Shown in pieces: positions 38,676 through 47,722 of a DNA stretch of 64,000 bases. The DNA lies in contig NZ_CP014145.1 in assembly GCF_001542775.1 (NCBI RefSeq), forward strand, positions 1,550,001-1,614,000, given 5' to 3'. A model generated the notes under the pieces. It was not told the DNA's origin. It made no database searches and saw only the letters and a list, made by a program, of their open reading frames with translations. This stretch comes from Microterricola viridarii (GTDB lineage: Bacteria > Actinomycetota > Actinomycetes > Actinomycetales > Microbacteriaceae). How positions within the stretch are numbered: position 1 is the first letter of the stretch; the number at the start of each line of letters is the position of its first letter. The position numbers and the translations under genes are program-made.

Positions 38676-39593
38676 CTAAGCAGACAGTACGGCGAGGGCG
38701 TGCTGCAGATCCGGTGAGTATTCGGTGCGGAAGCTGACCCACTCCCCCGTCGCCGGGTGATTGAAGCCGAGCTGCACGGCGTGCAGCCACTGGCGCGTGA
38801 GGCCCAGCCGGGCCGAGAGCGTCGGGTCGGCGCCGTACATGGAGTCTCCGACGCAGGGGTGGCGTTGTGCGGCCATGTGCACGCGGATCTGGTGGGTGCG
38901 CCCGGTCTCGAGGTGGATCTCGAGCAGCGAGGCGTACGGAAACGCCTCGAGCGTCTCGTAGTGCGTGATCGAGTGCTTGCCGTCGCCGGTCACGGCGAAC
39001 TTCCACTCGGCCCGCGGATGCCGGCCGATGGGCGCGTCGATGGTTCCGGCGAGCGGGTCGGGGTGGCCCTGCACGACGGCGTGGTAGATCTTCTCGACCT
39101 CGCGGTCGTGGAAGGCGCGCTTCAGCTCGCTGTAGGCCAGCTCGGACTTCGCGACGACCATAAGGCCGCTGGTGCCGGCATCCAGGCGGTGCACGACGCC
39201 GGCGCGCTCTGCGGCACCGGAGGTGGAGATGCGGAAACCGGCGGCGGCGAGGGCGCCCACGACGGTGGGTCCCTCCCAGCCGACGCTGGGATGTGCGGCC
39301 ACGCCGGCCGGCTTGTTGATCACGACGATGTCGTCATCGTCGTGCACGATCGTGAGGTCCGGCACGGGGATCGGAACGATCTCCAGCGGTGCCTTGCTCT
39401 GCCAGCTGACCTCGAGCCAGGCGCCGGCGCGGAGCTTGACGGACTTGTCGACGGCAGTGCCGTCTTGGCTGACACCGCCAGCCTCGATCACCTCGGCGGC
39501 GAAGGTGCGCGAGAATCCGAGCAGCTTGGCCAGACCGGCGTCGATGCGGAGGCCGGCGAGGCCGTCCGGGACGGGGAGTGAACGTGTTTCCAT
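38676..39593 (-). CDS. RluA/RluD family 23S rRNA pseudouridine synthase
   Basis: 305-aa RNA-modifying enzyme. An S4-like domain spans about 15-65 and the catalytic domain has [15 protein letters not shown] with D138 as the catalytic aspartate, plus [12 protein letters not shown]. Positional specificity (RluD versus RluA or RluC) cannot be settled. Its ATG follows the lspA stop by 2 bases. Confidence 0.92.
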   Translation of the reverse strand: METRSLPVPDGLAGLRIDAGLAKLLGFSRTFAAEVIEAGGVSQDGTAVDKSVKLRAGAWLEVSWQSKAPLEIVPIPVPDLTIVHDDDDIVVINKPAGVAAHPSVGWEGPTVVGALAAAGFRISTSGAAERAGVVHRLDAGTSGLMVVAKSELAYSELKRAFHDREVEKIYHAVVQGHPDPLAGTIDAPIGRHPRAEWKFAVTGDGKHSITHYETLEAFPYASLLEIHLETGRTHQIRVHMAAQRHPCVGDSMYGADPTLSARLGLTRQWLHAVQLGFNHPATGEWVSFRTEYSPDLQHALAVLSA

Positions 39594-39595
39594 GC

Positions 39596-40203
39596 TTATG
39601 CTGCCGTGGCTTCGTCGGGGCCCGGTGCCGCAGGCGCGTCATCCGATGCCGGGTTGTCGTGCTTCTGCGTCTTTGCCGACTTCTTCTCGGCGACCGTGCG
39701 GGTGCCGTCGAGGTTGACGCCGCGCAGTGTCAGGATCATGAACAGGGCCATGCTGCTGACGATGGCGATGTCGGCCACGTTGTAGATGGCCGGCAGCATC
39801 CACGGGGTGTAGATGAAGTCGACCACGTGCCCCTCCGGGAACCCGGGGGCGCGGAAATAGCGGTCGGTGAGATTGCCCATCACACCGCCGAGCAGAAGTC
39901 CGAAGACGACGGCCCAGGAGAGCGAGCGGATACGGCGGGCGAACCAGATGATGAACACGATCACCGCGCTGGCGATGATGGTGAAGATCCAGGTCTGGCC
40001 ACTGGCGAGTGAGAAGGCGGCCCCGGGGTTTCGGACGAACTGCAACAGCAGGACGTTGCCGAGAACTGGGACCGCCTCCCCTCCGTCAGGTTCGAGACGA
40101 CGAGGAACTTGCTGAACTGGTCGAGACCGTAGGCACTGAGAGCGACGAGGGCCAGGACAACAAGCGCAACGGCGCTGACCTTCCCTCGGGTCTTAGACCC
40201 CAA
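39596..40203 (-). pseudogene. lspA: Lipoprotein signal peptidase (signal peptidase II), frameshifted
   Basis: Aspartyl membrane protease that trims prolipoproteins. A TTG start at 40203 gives MGSKTRGKVSAVALVVLALVA...DQFSKFLVVSNLTEG; the second frame continues with VPVLGNVLLLQFVRNPGAAFSLA. The catalytic aspartates lie in GNLTDRYFR and YNVADIAI, both in the second frame. The frames join if one base is added to the G run after TEG (minus strand), near 40075-40081. Total 608 bases, one short of a whole number of codons. The long C-terminal tail is unusual. lspA is usually essential, so this is probably a sequencing error. Confidence 0.85.
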
Positions 40204-40857
40204 AACCCTGGAAGCTCGGAGCAGCGGCGTCGCTGTTGGCAGCCTTCGCGCCGAAGCCGGCGGACGGAGCCGTCGAAGCCTCGAGCTCGTGCAGCTGGCC
40301 CTCGATGTAGCTCTTCAGCTTGGCGCGGTACTCGCGCTCGAAGGTGCGCAGGCCGTCGATCTTGGCCTCGAGAGCGGAACGCTCCTTCTCGAGGGCACCG
40401 ATCTGGGCGCGCTGCTTGGCCTCGGACTCGGCGACGACGCGGGCGGCGGTGGCGTGACCCTCGGCGATGAGTGCGTCACGCTTCTCTGCACCCTCACGCA
40501 CGTGCTCCTCGTGCAGGCGGCGGGCCAGCTGCAGGAGGTTCGTGGTGCTGGCCTGCTCCTCGGCCTCGGCGGCGGCCGACGGCACGGCTGCGGCGACGGG
40601 CGCTGCGACCGGGGCAACGACGGCCGGTGCGGGCTCCGGTGCAGTGAACGTGGGGCGGGCGCCGGCACGGTGGCCTGCGGGGCACCGCTCTCTGCGGCTG
40701 CGAGGCGCTGACGAAGCTCCTCGTTCTCGCTGCCCAGACGACGCAGCTCGACTACGACCTCGTCGAGGAAGTCGTCAACCTCGTCCTGGTCGTATCCCTC
40801 GCGGAACTTGGTCGGCTGGAACCGCTTGTTGACTACATCTTCCGGAGTTAGCGCCAT
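40193..40857 (-). pseudogene. wag31: DivIVA/Wag31 polar growth protein, frameshifted
   Basis: Coiled-coil protein that marks cell poles and directs actinobacterial polar growth. The N-terminal lipid-binding motif MALTPEDVVNKRFQPTKFREG is intact and followed by a coiled coil (FLDEVVVELRRLGSENEELRQRL). The frame is lost in an Ala/Pro-rich linker and recovered in the second coiled coil (LLQLARRLHEEHVREGAEKRDALIAEG). The frames join by adding one base at the four-G run 40652-40655 (plus strand). Total 665 bases, one short of a whole number of codons. Essential in related bacteria, so probably an assembly error. Confidence 0.87.
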
Positions 40858-41021
40858 GGCTTTCCACCCTTAGAACTTTGGTTGCGAACAGATGGTATCG
40901 ATCGATCAACGGTAACAAACCCCGTTGCTCTCACGCACGATGCACCGTCTTGCGGTGTCACCGATTCAGGATACCCGGAGCAACGCCGGCGGCGCTGAAC
41001 GGGCACACAGTGTTGGATGCA

Positions 41022-41333
41022 TCAGGCGCCGCCGACGGATCGGAACGCCCCGACGATCGGCATCAAGATGATGATGATGAGCATTGTGAGGCTCCAGCCG
41101 AAGTCGAACGCAACGGCACCGAGGCGCAGCGGCGGAAGAATTCGGCGGAAGAATTTGATCGGCGGATCGGTGATCGTGTACACAAACTCAACCGCGATCA
41201 GGGCAAAGCCGTGAGGCCGCCAGGAGCGATTGAAGTTGCGCACGAGGTCGAGAACGAACCGCGCCCACATCGCAAAGAAGTAGAGCAACAGCAAGAAATA
41301 CAGAATCCCCGCGATCAGGGCAACGATGAACAC
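41022..41333 (-). CDS. YggT family membrane protein
   Basis: 103-aa protein with two membrane segments (about 5-25 and 78-98) and the YggT-family core FNRSWRPHGFALIAVEFVYTITDPPIK. In actinobacteria this gene regularly lies between sepF and divIVA, as here; it is linked to cell division or membrane integrity without a settled role. Start ATG 41333, eight bases after the sepF stop. Confidence 0.9.
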   Translation of the reverse strand: MFIVALIAGILYFLLLLYFFAMWARFVLDLVRNFNRSWRPHGFALIAVEFVYTITDPPIKFFRRILPPLRLGAVAFDFGWSLTMLIIIILMPIVGAFRSVGGA

Positions 41334-41340
41334 AGACTAA

Positions 41341-41813
41341 TTATGACTGTGCGAAGAAGGAGGCTTCGACATCGGAGTCGGTTTCGCCATTCTCGCCGCT
41401 CACCACGATGTGCTCAGGGGAGAGCAGGAACACCTTGTTGGTGACGCGCTCGATCTTGCCGTACAGCCCTGCGAGAGGCCACTGGCGAAGTCGATCAGGC
41501 GACGGGCGTCGCCCTCACTCATCTGCGAGAGGTTGATGATGACGGGGATGCCGTCGCGGAAGCTCTCTGCAATCAGCTGCGCGTCGCGGTACTGCCGCGG
41601 GTGCACCGTGAGGATCTCGTTCATCTCTGCCGCCTGTGTGTGTGCCTTGGGGACGGGGGCCTTGCGCAGCGGTGTCACCGGGGCTGCGCTCTTGGTGGGC
41701 GCGGCTGCGGGAGCGTGCGCGACGGGGGCAGCGGCGGCAGCGGGCTCCTCGTACTCGAGCTCTTCGTCGGCCAGTCCCAGATAGACCATGGTCTTCTTGA
41801 GCGGGTTGGACAT
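41341..41813 (-). pseudogene. sepF: Cell division protein SepF, frameshifted
   Basis: Membrane-binding FtsZ-anchoring protein. The first frame carries [18 protein letters not shown], an Ala/Pro-rich linker and the SepF domain [29 protein letters not shown]; it then drifts after SGLSQG. In the other frame the expected ending reads [24 protein letters not shown] and so on to a TAA at 41341. One missing base near 41463-41474 restores the frame. Total 473 bases, one short of a whole number of codons. Probably a sequencing error. Confidence 0.86.
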
Positions 41814-41847
41814 TACTACCTCCGTGTCAGGATCCGTCTATTCGAGA

Positions 41848-42543
41848 TTATTCGGGCTGGGGGCGAATCCCGGTAATGGCTGTGCCAATCCGGAGGTGTG
41901 TCGCCCCTTCGGCGATGGCAGCCGCAAAATCCTGCGACATGCCCATGGAGAGTGCTGTGGCCTGCGGGGCGGCGCCCCGGATGGACTCCGAGAGCTCCCG
42001 CACGCGAGCGAATGCCCGCTGCGGCTCCTCACCGAGCGGGGCGACGGCCATGAGGCCGAGCAGCCGGAGTCCCGGGGTGTCCAGGGCCTGGTCGACGAGC
42101 TCGGCCAGCGCGGCCGGGGCCACGCCGCCGCGCTCCGGGTTGTCGGTGAGGTTGACCTGCAGGAAGCAGTCCACCACCCGTTCGGGCGAAGCCAGTGCGC
42201 CGAGCAGCGCCGGGCGGTCGATCGAGTGGATGACGTCGGCGTAGGCCCGCACCTGCTTGGCCTTCTTGCTCTGCAGCTGGCCGACGAAGTGCCAGCGCAG
42301 TGGCAGGTCGGCGAGCTCGGCAGCCTTGGCCTGCGCCTCCTGGTGGCGGTTCTCGCCGACGTCGCGCACTCCGAGCTCTGCGAGCTCGCGGACGAGGGAG
42401 GCCGGGTGGAACTTGGTCACGACGATCGTCGTGATCTCGCTCGGCGCGCGCCCGTGCGAGCGCGCGGCATCCGCGATACCCGCCTGCACCGACGCCAGCC
42501 TCTCGGCCAGCGTTGAATGCTGGGCGCCCCCGACCTCACTCAT
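41848..42543 (-). CDS. YggS/PROSC family pyridoxal 5'-phosphate-binding protein
   Basis: 231-aa PLP-homeostasis protein with the lysine motif TTIVVTKFHPASLVRELAELGV and VGENRHQEA, WHFVGQLQSKKAKQV. Start ATG 42543, 20 bases after the ftsZ stop. In mycobacteria a yfiH-like gene sits between ftsZ and this gene; it is absent here. Confidence 0.92.
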   Translation of the reverse strand: MSEVGGAQHSTLAERLASVQAGIADAARSHGRAPSEITTIVVTKFHPASLVRELAELGVRDVGENRHQEAQAKAAELADLPLRWHFVGQLQSKKAKQVRAYADVIHSIDRPALLGALASPERVVDCFLQVNLTDNPERGGVAPAALAELVDQALDTPGLRLLGLMAVAPLGEEPQRAFARVRELSESIRGAAPQATALSMGMSQDFAAAIAEGATHLRIGTAITGIRPQPE

Positions 42544-42562
42544 CTGCGTCGACTGCGCCGTG

Positions 42563-43741
42563 TTACTTGAGGAAGTCGGGGATGTCGAGGTCGTTCTCCT
42601 CGTCGAACCCGGGGTCAACCGCGGCGGGGGCCGGTGCGGCCTCCTGGCTGCTCCAGGCCGACTCGACGAGAGCGTCGATGTCACTCGCAGAGGGCTCCTC
42701 GGCAACGGCGGTGGCGCTGGTTCCTGCGACGGCGGCAGTGCCACCGGCGGACAGGAAGTTGCTGCGCCGTCCGTCGGCCTGCTTGCTCTGGGGCTCTCCC
42801 CCGTCGAAGCCGGCCGCGATGACGGTCACGCGGACCTCGTCGCCGAGGGTGTCGTCGATGACCGCACCGAAGATGATGTTGGCTTCGGGGTGCACGGCCT
42901 CCTGGACCAGGCGGGCGGCGTCGTTGATCTCGAAGATGCCGAGGTTGGATCCACCCTGGATAGAGAGCAGAACACCGTGGGCGCCGTCGATGGACGCCTC
43001 AAGCAGCGGGCTGGCGACGGCCAGCTCGGCTGCCTTGATGGCGCGGTCGGCTCCACGCGAGGAGCCGATACCCATGAGGGCGGAGCCGGCGCCCTGCATA
43101 ACCGACTTGACGTCGGCGAAGTCGAGGTTGATCAGGCCGGGCGTGGTGATCAGGTCGGTGATGCCCTGCACACCGGCGAGCAGGACCTGGTCGGCCGTGG
43201 CGAAGGCGTCCAGCATGCTGATGCCGCGGTCGCTGATCTCGAGCAGGCGGTCGTTCGGCACCACGATGAGGGTGTCGACCTCTTCCTTGAGGGTGCTGAC
43301 ACCGGTCTCGGCCTGAGCCTGTCGGCGCTTGCCCTCGAAGCCGAACGGCTTGGTGACAACGCCGATGGTGAGCGCACCGATCGATTTGGCGATGCGGGCG
43401 ACGACGGGGGCACCGCCAGTGCCGGTTCCACCACCTTCACCGGCCGTCACGAAGACCATGTCGGCCCCGGCGAGGGCCTCCTCGATCTCCTCGGCGTGGT
43501 CCTCGGCGGCGCGACGGCCCACCTCGGGGTCGGCGCCTGCGCCGAGTCCGCGGGTGAGGTCGCGGCCGACGTCAAGCTTGACGTCGGCGTCGCTCATCAG
43601 CAGCGCCTGGGCGTCGGTGTTGATGGCGATGAACTCGACGCCACGGAGGCCGAGCTCGATCATACGGTTGACGGCGTTGACGCCGCCGCCGCCGATGCCG
43701 ACGACCTTGATTACAGCAAGGTAGTTCTGATTAGTTGACAC
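42563..43741 (-). CDS. ftsZ: Cell division protein FtsZ
   Basis: Tubulin-like GTPase that forms the Z ring. 392 aa from GTG 43741, chosen because GGAGG lies upstream and the protein then begins [19 protein letters not shown]; an earlier in-frame ATG adds a non-family leader. The GTP-binding signature is GGGTGTGG at 103-110 and the synergy loop NLDFADVK lies further on. The C-terminal tail DLDIPDFLK, bound by FtsW/SepF-type partners, is present. Promoter region is AT-rich with a direct repeat (see separate entry). Confidence 0.97.
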   Translation of the reverse strand: MSTNQNYLAVIKVVGIGGGGVNAVNRMIELGLRGVEFIAINTDAQALLMSDADVKLDVGRDLTRGLGAGADPEVGRRAAEDHAEEIEEALAGADMVFVTAGEGGGTGTGGAPVVARIAKSIGALTIGVVTKPFGFEGKRRQAQAETGVSTLKEEVDTLIVVPNDRLLEISDRGISMLDAFATADQVLLAGVQGITDLITTPGLINLDFADVKSVMQGAGSALMGIGSSRGADRAIKAAELAVASPLLEASIDGAHGVLLSIQGGSNLGIFEINDAARLVQEAVHPEANIIFGAVIDDTLGDEVRVTVIAAGFDGGEPQSKQADGRRSNFLSAGGTAAVAGTSATAVAEEPSASDIDALVESAWSSQEAAPAPAAVDPGFDEENDLDIPDFLK

Positions 43742-43764
43742 GTCCGGCCTCCGGTGGAAACTCT

Positions 43765-43820
43765 CAACTTCTAGTCGAAGCTTAAAGTTATGCTGAGTAT
43801 GCAATTCCTAAGTCGAAGCT
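43765..43820 (-). promoter_or_regulatory. AT-rich direct repeats upstream of ftsZ
   Basis: AGCTTCGACT plus a CAA(C/T)T-type end occurs at 43765-43782 and 43802-43820, 37 bp apart, in the only AT-rich island of this 174-base gap. Likely contains a promoter for ftsZ; no consensus -35/-10 pair is convincing. Confidence 0.4.
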
Positions 43821-43915
43821 ATGCGCACGTGAGAATTCGCGCGTAAGGCGCGCCCGCGTGTCGCAAACTCTGCCGGCGATCCCGTGATTCGACGGCGTGT
43901 CGGGGCGTGTCGGTG

Positions 43916-45070
43916 TCAGCGCACGACGGCGCTGGCCGGCGAGGAGACGTCGTAGACGGAGACGGTGCCGAGCGGGGCCGCGACCATCAGTTTGCCGAGC
44001 ACGACCGCCTTGAGCGCCGACTCCTCTGCGCTCCCCCACGCCACGCTGGCCCCGCCGGTGAGCACGAGGTTGACATCGTCGGTGCTGGCGGCGCGCACGA
44101 CGTCGAGCTGGCCCCTGATCTCGGCGGGAAGCGCCTGGATGACGCTGCCGGCCGCCACGAGGCCGTCGTCGCCCGTGGCCTCCAGGATCGGGAATCCGGC
44201 CGGGCGTTCCGCGGTCGTCTGGATGACAACGCCGGCAGGGTCAACCAACCTGAAGCCGCCCTCCCCCGCGATCGCGCCGATCGGGTCGCGCTCGACCACG
44301 CGCACGACGAGCGTGTTCGGCGGGCGGCTCTCGGTCGAGAAGCTCTGGATCAGCGGGAAAGCGGCCAGGTCGCTCTTGATCTGCCCGTGGTCCACGAGCG
44401 GCAGGGGCGTTCCGACCTGGCCGCTGAGCGCGGTGGACACCTCGTCGGCCGCGAGCCGGTTCGTGCCCTCGACCTGGATGGTGGTGAGCGCCATCAGCGG
44501 CGAGAAGGTGCCGACAGCCACGAACAGGGCGAGCGCGACCACCGCCCCGATCCCGGTGAGCCAGGCGGCGCGACGGCGACGCAGGTGCCGGGTGAAGCGA
44601 CGCACCTCGGCGCGCTCGTAAGCGCGCCGCGCGCGCGTGGCGGCACGCAGACGGGCCCTGGCGCTGCTCGGCGTCAGGGCCTCCGGCTGTTCCGCTGCAT
44701 CCCCAGACGGCGAATCGGCGGTGGACGGCGACTCCCCCGGCACCTCTGCGGGCTCCTGGCTGGCACGCGGCAGCGCCGCGGTGAGCGGGGTGACCGGGGC
44801 CAGCGGACCCGTCGATGCCGGGCCGGCGGCTGCGGCCACCGCCGGTTCCTGCACGGCGATCGGCTCGGTCACCGCTTCAGGGGTGGCGGGCCCGGCTGGT
44901 GCCGCGGCCGGCTTCTGCATCCACCAGGCCGTCGGCAACGGGCCGCGCCGACCGGCCTGCGCCCGCGGGGCCGGCCGGTCGGGCGCCGCCGGCGTGCCGC
45001 CAGGCGCCGCGGCGGGCACGGACGCCGGTGCCGGCTTGGCGGTGTGCTCGATCCCCTGTGGTCGCTTCAT
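43916..45070 (-). CDS. ftsQ: Cell division protein FtsQ (DivIB)
   Basis: Bitopic divisome protein of 384 aa. The long Pro/Ala-rich cytoplasmic N-terminus (about 165 residues) is unusual in length but common in actinobacteria. One membrane helix at about 170-192 and a POTRA domain (TIQVEGTNRLAADEVSTALSG) follow. Start ATG 45070, 7 bases after the murC stop. No ribosome-binding site, so coupling to murC is likely. Confidence 0.92.
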   Translation of the reverse strand: MKRPQGIEHTAKPAPASVPAAAPGGTPAAPDRPAPRAQAGRRGPLPTAWWMQKPAAAPAGPATPEAVTEPIAVQEPAVAAAAGPASTGPLAPVTPLTAALPRASQEPAEVPGESPSTADSPSGDAAEQPEALTPSSARARLRAATRARRAYERAEVRRFTRHLRRRRAAWLTGIGAVVALALFVAVGTFSPLMALTTIQVEGTNRLAADEVSTALSGQVGTPLPLVDHGQIKSDLAAFPLIQSFSTESRPPNTLVVRVVERDPIGAIAGEGGFRLVDPAGVVIQTTAERPAGFPILEATGDDGLVAAGSVIQALPAEIRGQLDVVRAASTDDVNLVLTGGASVAWGSAEESALKAVVLGKLMVAAPLGTVSVYDVSSPASAVVR

Positions 45071-45077
45071 GCCGTGG

Positions 45078-46490
45078 TTAGGCGCGTGCGCGCTGCAGTG
45101 CGTCCAACAGCTGCGGGACGATGCGGTACACGTCACCACAGCCGAGCGTGATCACGAAGTCACCCGGACGGGCGATCTCGGCGGTGTGATCGGCGGCCGC
45201 CTGCCAGTCGGGCACGAAGGCCACCCGGCCGGCATCCGTGAACCGCTCGGAGACGAGAGCGCCGGTCACGCCGGGCTCCGGGTCCTCGCGGGCGCCGTAG
45301 ACGTCGAGCACGACGGTCTCGTCGGCGTAGCGCTCGAGCACGTCGGCGAACTCCTGCGCGAACAGGCGGGTGCGGCTGTACAGGTGCGGCTGGTGCACGG
45401 CGATGATGCGGCCACTTCCGACGACGGTGCGCGCCGCGGAGAGCGCGGCGGCCACCTCGGTCGGGTGGTGGGCATAGTCGTCGTAGACGCTGACGCCGCC
45501 GACGGTGCCGTGCAGCTGGAACCGGCGCTCGGTCCCGCCGAACTCGGCGATGGCGGCCAGCGAGGCGGTCGGATCGAAGCCGAGGCCGACGAGCACGCCG
45601 AAGGCGCCCGCGGCGTTGATGGCGTTGTGGCGGCCGGGGATGCGCAGCTGGGCGCGGTAGTCCTGGCCCTCCCAGTTGACGCTGAAGGCGACCGGCCCGT
45701 CGGTGTCCATCGAGTGCACGCGCACGGTGGCGTCTTCCGCCTCGCCGAAGGTGATGACGCGCTTGTCGGGCTGGGCGGCGCGCAGCAGCGCGGTGACGCC
45801 CACGGCGCCGGCGTCGTCGGAGGAGATGACGACAAGCTCGGATGCCGCCGCGGTGAAGCTGACGAAGGCGTCGTGGAAGGCCTCGAGCGAGCCGTAGTGG
45901 TCGAGGTGGTCGGGGTCCACGTTGGTCACCAGGGCGACCGCCGTGTCATAGAGCAGGAACGAACCGTCGGACTCGTCGGCCTCGACGACGAACAGCTCGC
46001 TCTCTCCGCGGGCAGCGCTCACGCCCAGCGTGTCGATGACGCCGCCGTTGACGAAGCTCGGGTCCGCGCCGATGCCGAGCAGGCCGGTCACGATCATGCC
46101 CGTCGATGTGGTCTTGCCGTGTGCGCCGGCGACGGCCACCAGGCGGTGGTTGCGCACCAGCCAGGCGAGGGCCTGCGAGCGGTGCAGCACCGGCATCCCG
46201 CGCTCGAGTGCGAGCACGTACTCCGGGTTGTCCAGCCAGAGCGCCCCGGTGACGACGAGGGTGTCGGCCGCGCCGACGTTGGCGGCGTCGTGGCCGACCG
46301 TGATGGTCGCGCCGAGGTCGCGCAGCGCGGCGATGTTGGCGCTGTCACGCACGTCGGAGCCGCTCACCGTGTATCCGGCACCGAGGAACAGCCGGGCGAT
46401 GCCGCTCATGCCGGAACCGCCGATGCCGACGAAGTGCACGGCACCCAGCTCGGCTGGAACGGTGATGCTGAGATCGGGCTTGATGGTCAC
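45078..46490 (-). CDS. murC: UDP-N-acetylmuramate--L-alanine ligase
   Basis: Adds L-alanine to UDP-MurNAc. 470 aa with N-terminal [13 protein letters not shown] loop AGAHGKTTS at 121-129, and family motifs [14 protein letters not shown] and [10 protein letters not shown]. Minus strand, 107 bases downstream of murG. Confidence 0.96.
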   Translation of the reverse strand: MTIKPDLSITVPAELGAVHFVGIGGSGMSGIARLFLGAGYTVSGSDVRDSANIAALRDLGATITVGHDAANVGAADTLVVTGALWLDNPEYVLALERGMPVLHRSQALAWLVRNHRLVAVAGAHGKTTSTGMIVTGLLGIGADPSFVNGGVIDTLGVSAARGESELFVVEADESDGSFLLYDTAVALVTNVDPDHLDHYGSLEAFHDAFVSFTAAASELVVISSDDAGAVGVTALLRAAQPDKRVITFGEAEDATVRVHSMDTDGPVAFSVNWEGQDYRAQLRIPGRHNAINAAGAFGVLVGLGFDPTASLAAIAEFGGTERRFQLHGTVGGVSVYDDYAHHPTEVAAALSAARTVVGSGRIIAVHQPHLYSRTRLFAQEFADVLERYADETVVLDVYGAREDPEPGVTGALVSERFTDAGRVAFVPDWQAAADHTAEIARPGDFVITLGCGDVYRIVPQLLDALQRARA

Positions 46491-46597
46491 GGCTGAATAC
46501 TCGCCTCTCGAGAAACGTCGAACAAGGTTAATTGGTGCACTGTGCGTGGGTGACGCGACGATGCACAGCGCTAAGGTTACGCGCCGCGGCTGCGGAT

Positions 46598-47713
46598 TCA
46601 GTGCGTGGCGCGCGCGCCGGCGCTCTGCCCAGGTGCCTCGTGGTCGGCGAGGGCCTCGCGGATCAGCGCGACCATCCGGGCCGAGCCGTCGAGCGCGCCG
46701 ACGGATGCCGCCTGCTCCCCCATGCGGGCGATGGCCGCCCGGTCGGCGAGCAGCGGCAGCAACGTGGACGACACCCAGCCTGGCAGGAACTCGGCGTCGT
46801 CGACGAGCAGCGCCCCGCCGGCCGCGACATCGGCGGCGGCGTTGAAACGCTGCTCGCCGTTGCCGACCGGATAGGGCACGAACACGGCCGGGATGCCGAG
46901 CGCGGCCAGCTCGCTGACGGTGCCTGCGCCGGCGCGGGAGACGGCGAAGTCCGCCGCGGCGAGGGCCAGGTCCATCCGGTCGCAGTAGGCGAGCAGCGTG
47001 TAGTCGGCGATGCCGGGATCGCCGATCTCGGCCTTGTCGCCGGTGATGTGCAGGATCTGCCAGCCGGCGCCAGTGATCGCGGCCGCGCTGTCGTGCACGG
47101 TGGCGTTGATCTGCCTGGCGCCGAGCGAACCGCCCGTCACCAGCAGCACCGGCCGGTCGTCGCGGAGGCCGAAGTGCGCGAGCGCCTCCGCCCGGCTGCC
47201 CGCGCGGTCGAGCGTCTCGATCTCGGGGCGCAGCGGCATCCCGACGAAACGAGCGTTGCGGATGGGGGTGTCAGGGAACGCCACACCGACGTAACGGGTG
47301 GACCGGGCGCCGAGCTTGTTGGCGAGGCCCGGCTTGGCGTTGGCCTCGTGGATCACGGAAGGGATGCCGGCGCGACCGGCAGCCAGGTAGGCCGGGGTGG
47401 AGACGTAGCCGCCGAAACCGACCACGACGTCGATGCCGCGCTCGGTGATGAGCGCCTGCACCCGGCGCACGGTCTGCCGCAGCCGACCGGGAAAGCGCAG
47501 TGCTTGCATGCTCGGCCGGCGCGGGAACGGCAGCTTGGGGATCACCACGAGCTCGTAGCCGCGGGCGGGCACCAGCCGCGCCTCGAGGCCCTCTGCCGTG
47601 CCAAGCACGAGGATCTCGGCGTCGGGCTCTGCGGCGCGGATGGTGTCGGCGACGGCGAGCAACGGGTTGACATGGCCGGCGGTACCCCCACCGGCCAGAA
47701 GATAGTGGGTCAC
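46598..47713 (-). CDS. murG: UDP-N-acetylglucosamine--N-acetylmuramyl-(pentapeptide) pyrophosphoryl-undecaprenol N-acetylglucosamine transferase
   Basis: Membrane-associated GT-B glycosyltransferase making lipid II from lipid I. 371 aa beginning [21 protein letters not shown], with [10 protein letters not shown] and [24 protein letters not shown]. Starts nine bases after the ftsW stop. Confidence 0.96.
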   Translation of the reverse strand: MTHYLLAGGGTAGHVNPLLAVADTIRAAEPDAEILVLGTAEGLEARLVPARGYELVVIPKLPFPRRPSMQALRFPGRLRQTVRRVQALITERGIDVVVGFGGYVSTPAYLAAGRAGIPSVIHEANAKPGLANKLGARSTRYVGVAFPDTPIRNARFVGMPLRPEIETLDRAGSRAEALAHFGLRDDRPVLLVTGGSLGARQINATVHDSAAAITGAGWQILHITGDKAEIGDPGIADYTLLAYCDRMDLALAAADFAVSRAGAGTVSELAALGIPAVFVPYPVGNGEQRFNAAADVAAGGALLVDDAEFLPGWVSSTLLPLLADRAAIARMGEQAASVGALDGSARMVALIREALADHEAPGQSAGARATH

Positions 47714-47722
47714 AGGGCGTCC

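Noticed and set aside
36226..38679. 817-residue plus-strand open frame across dnaE
   Set aside because: Shadow of dnaE on the opposite strand; composition is dominated by Arg, Gly, Asp, Val and His with no domain, and dnaE has clear motifs in its own frame.
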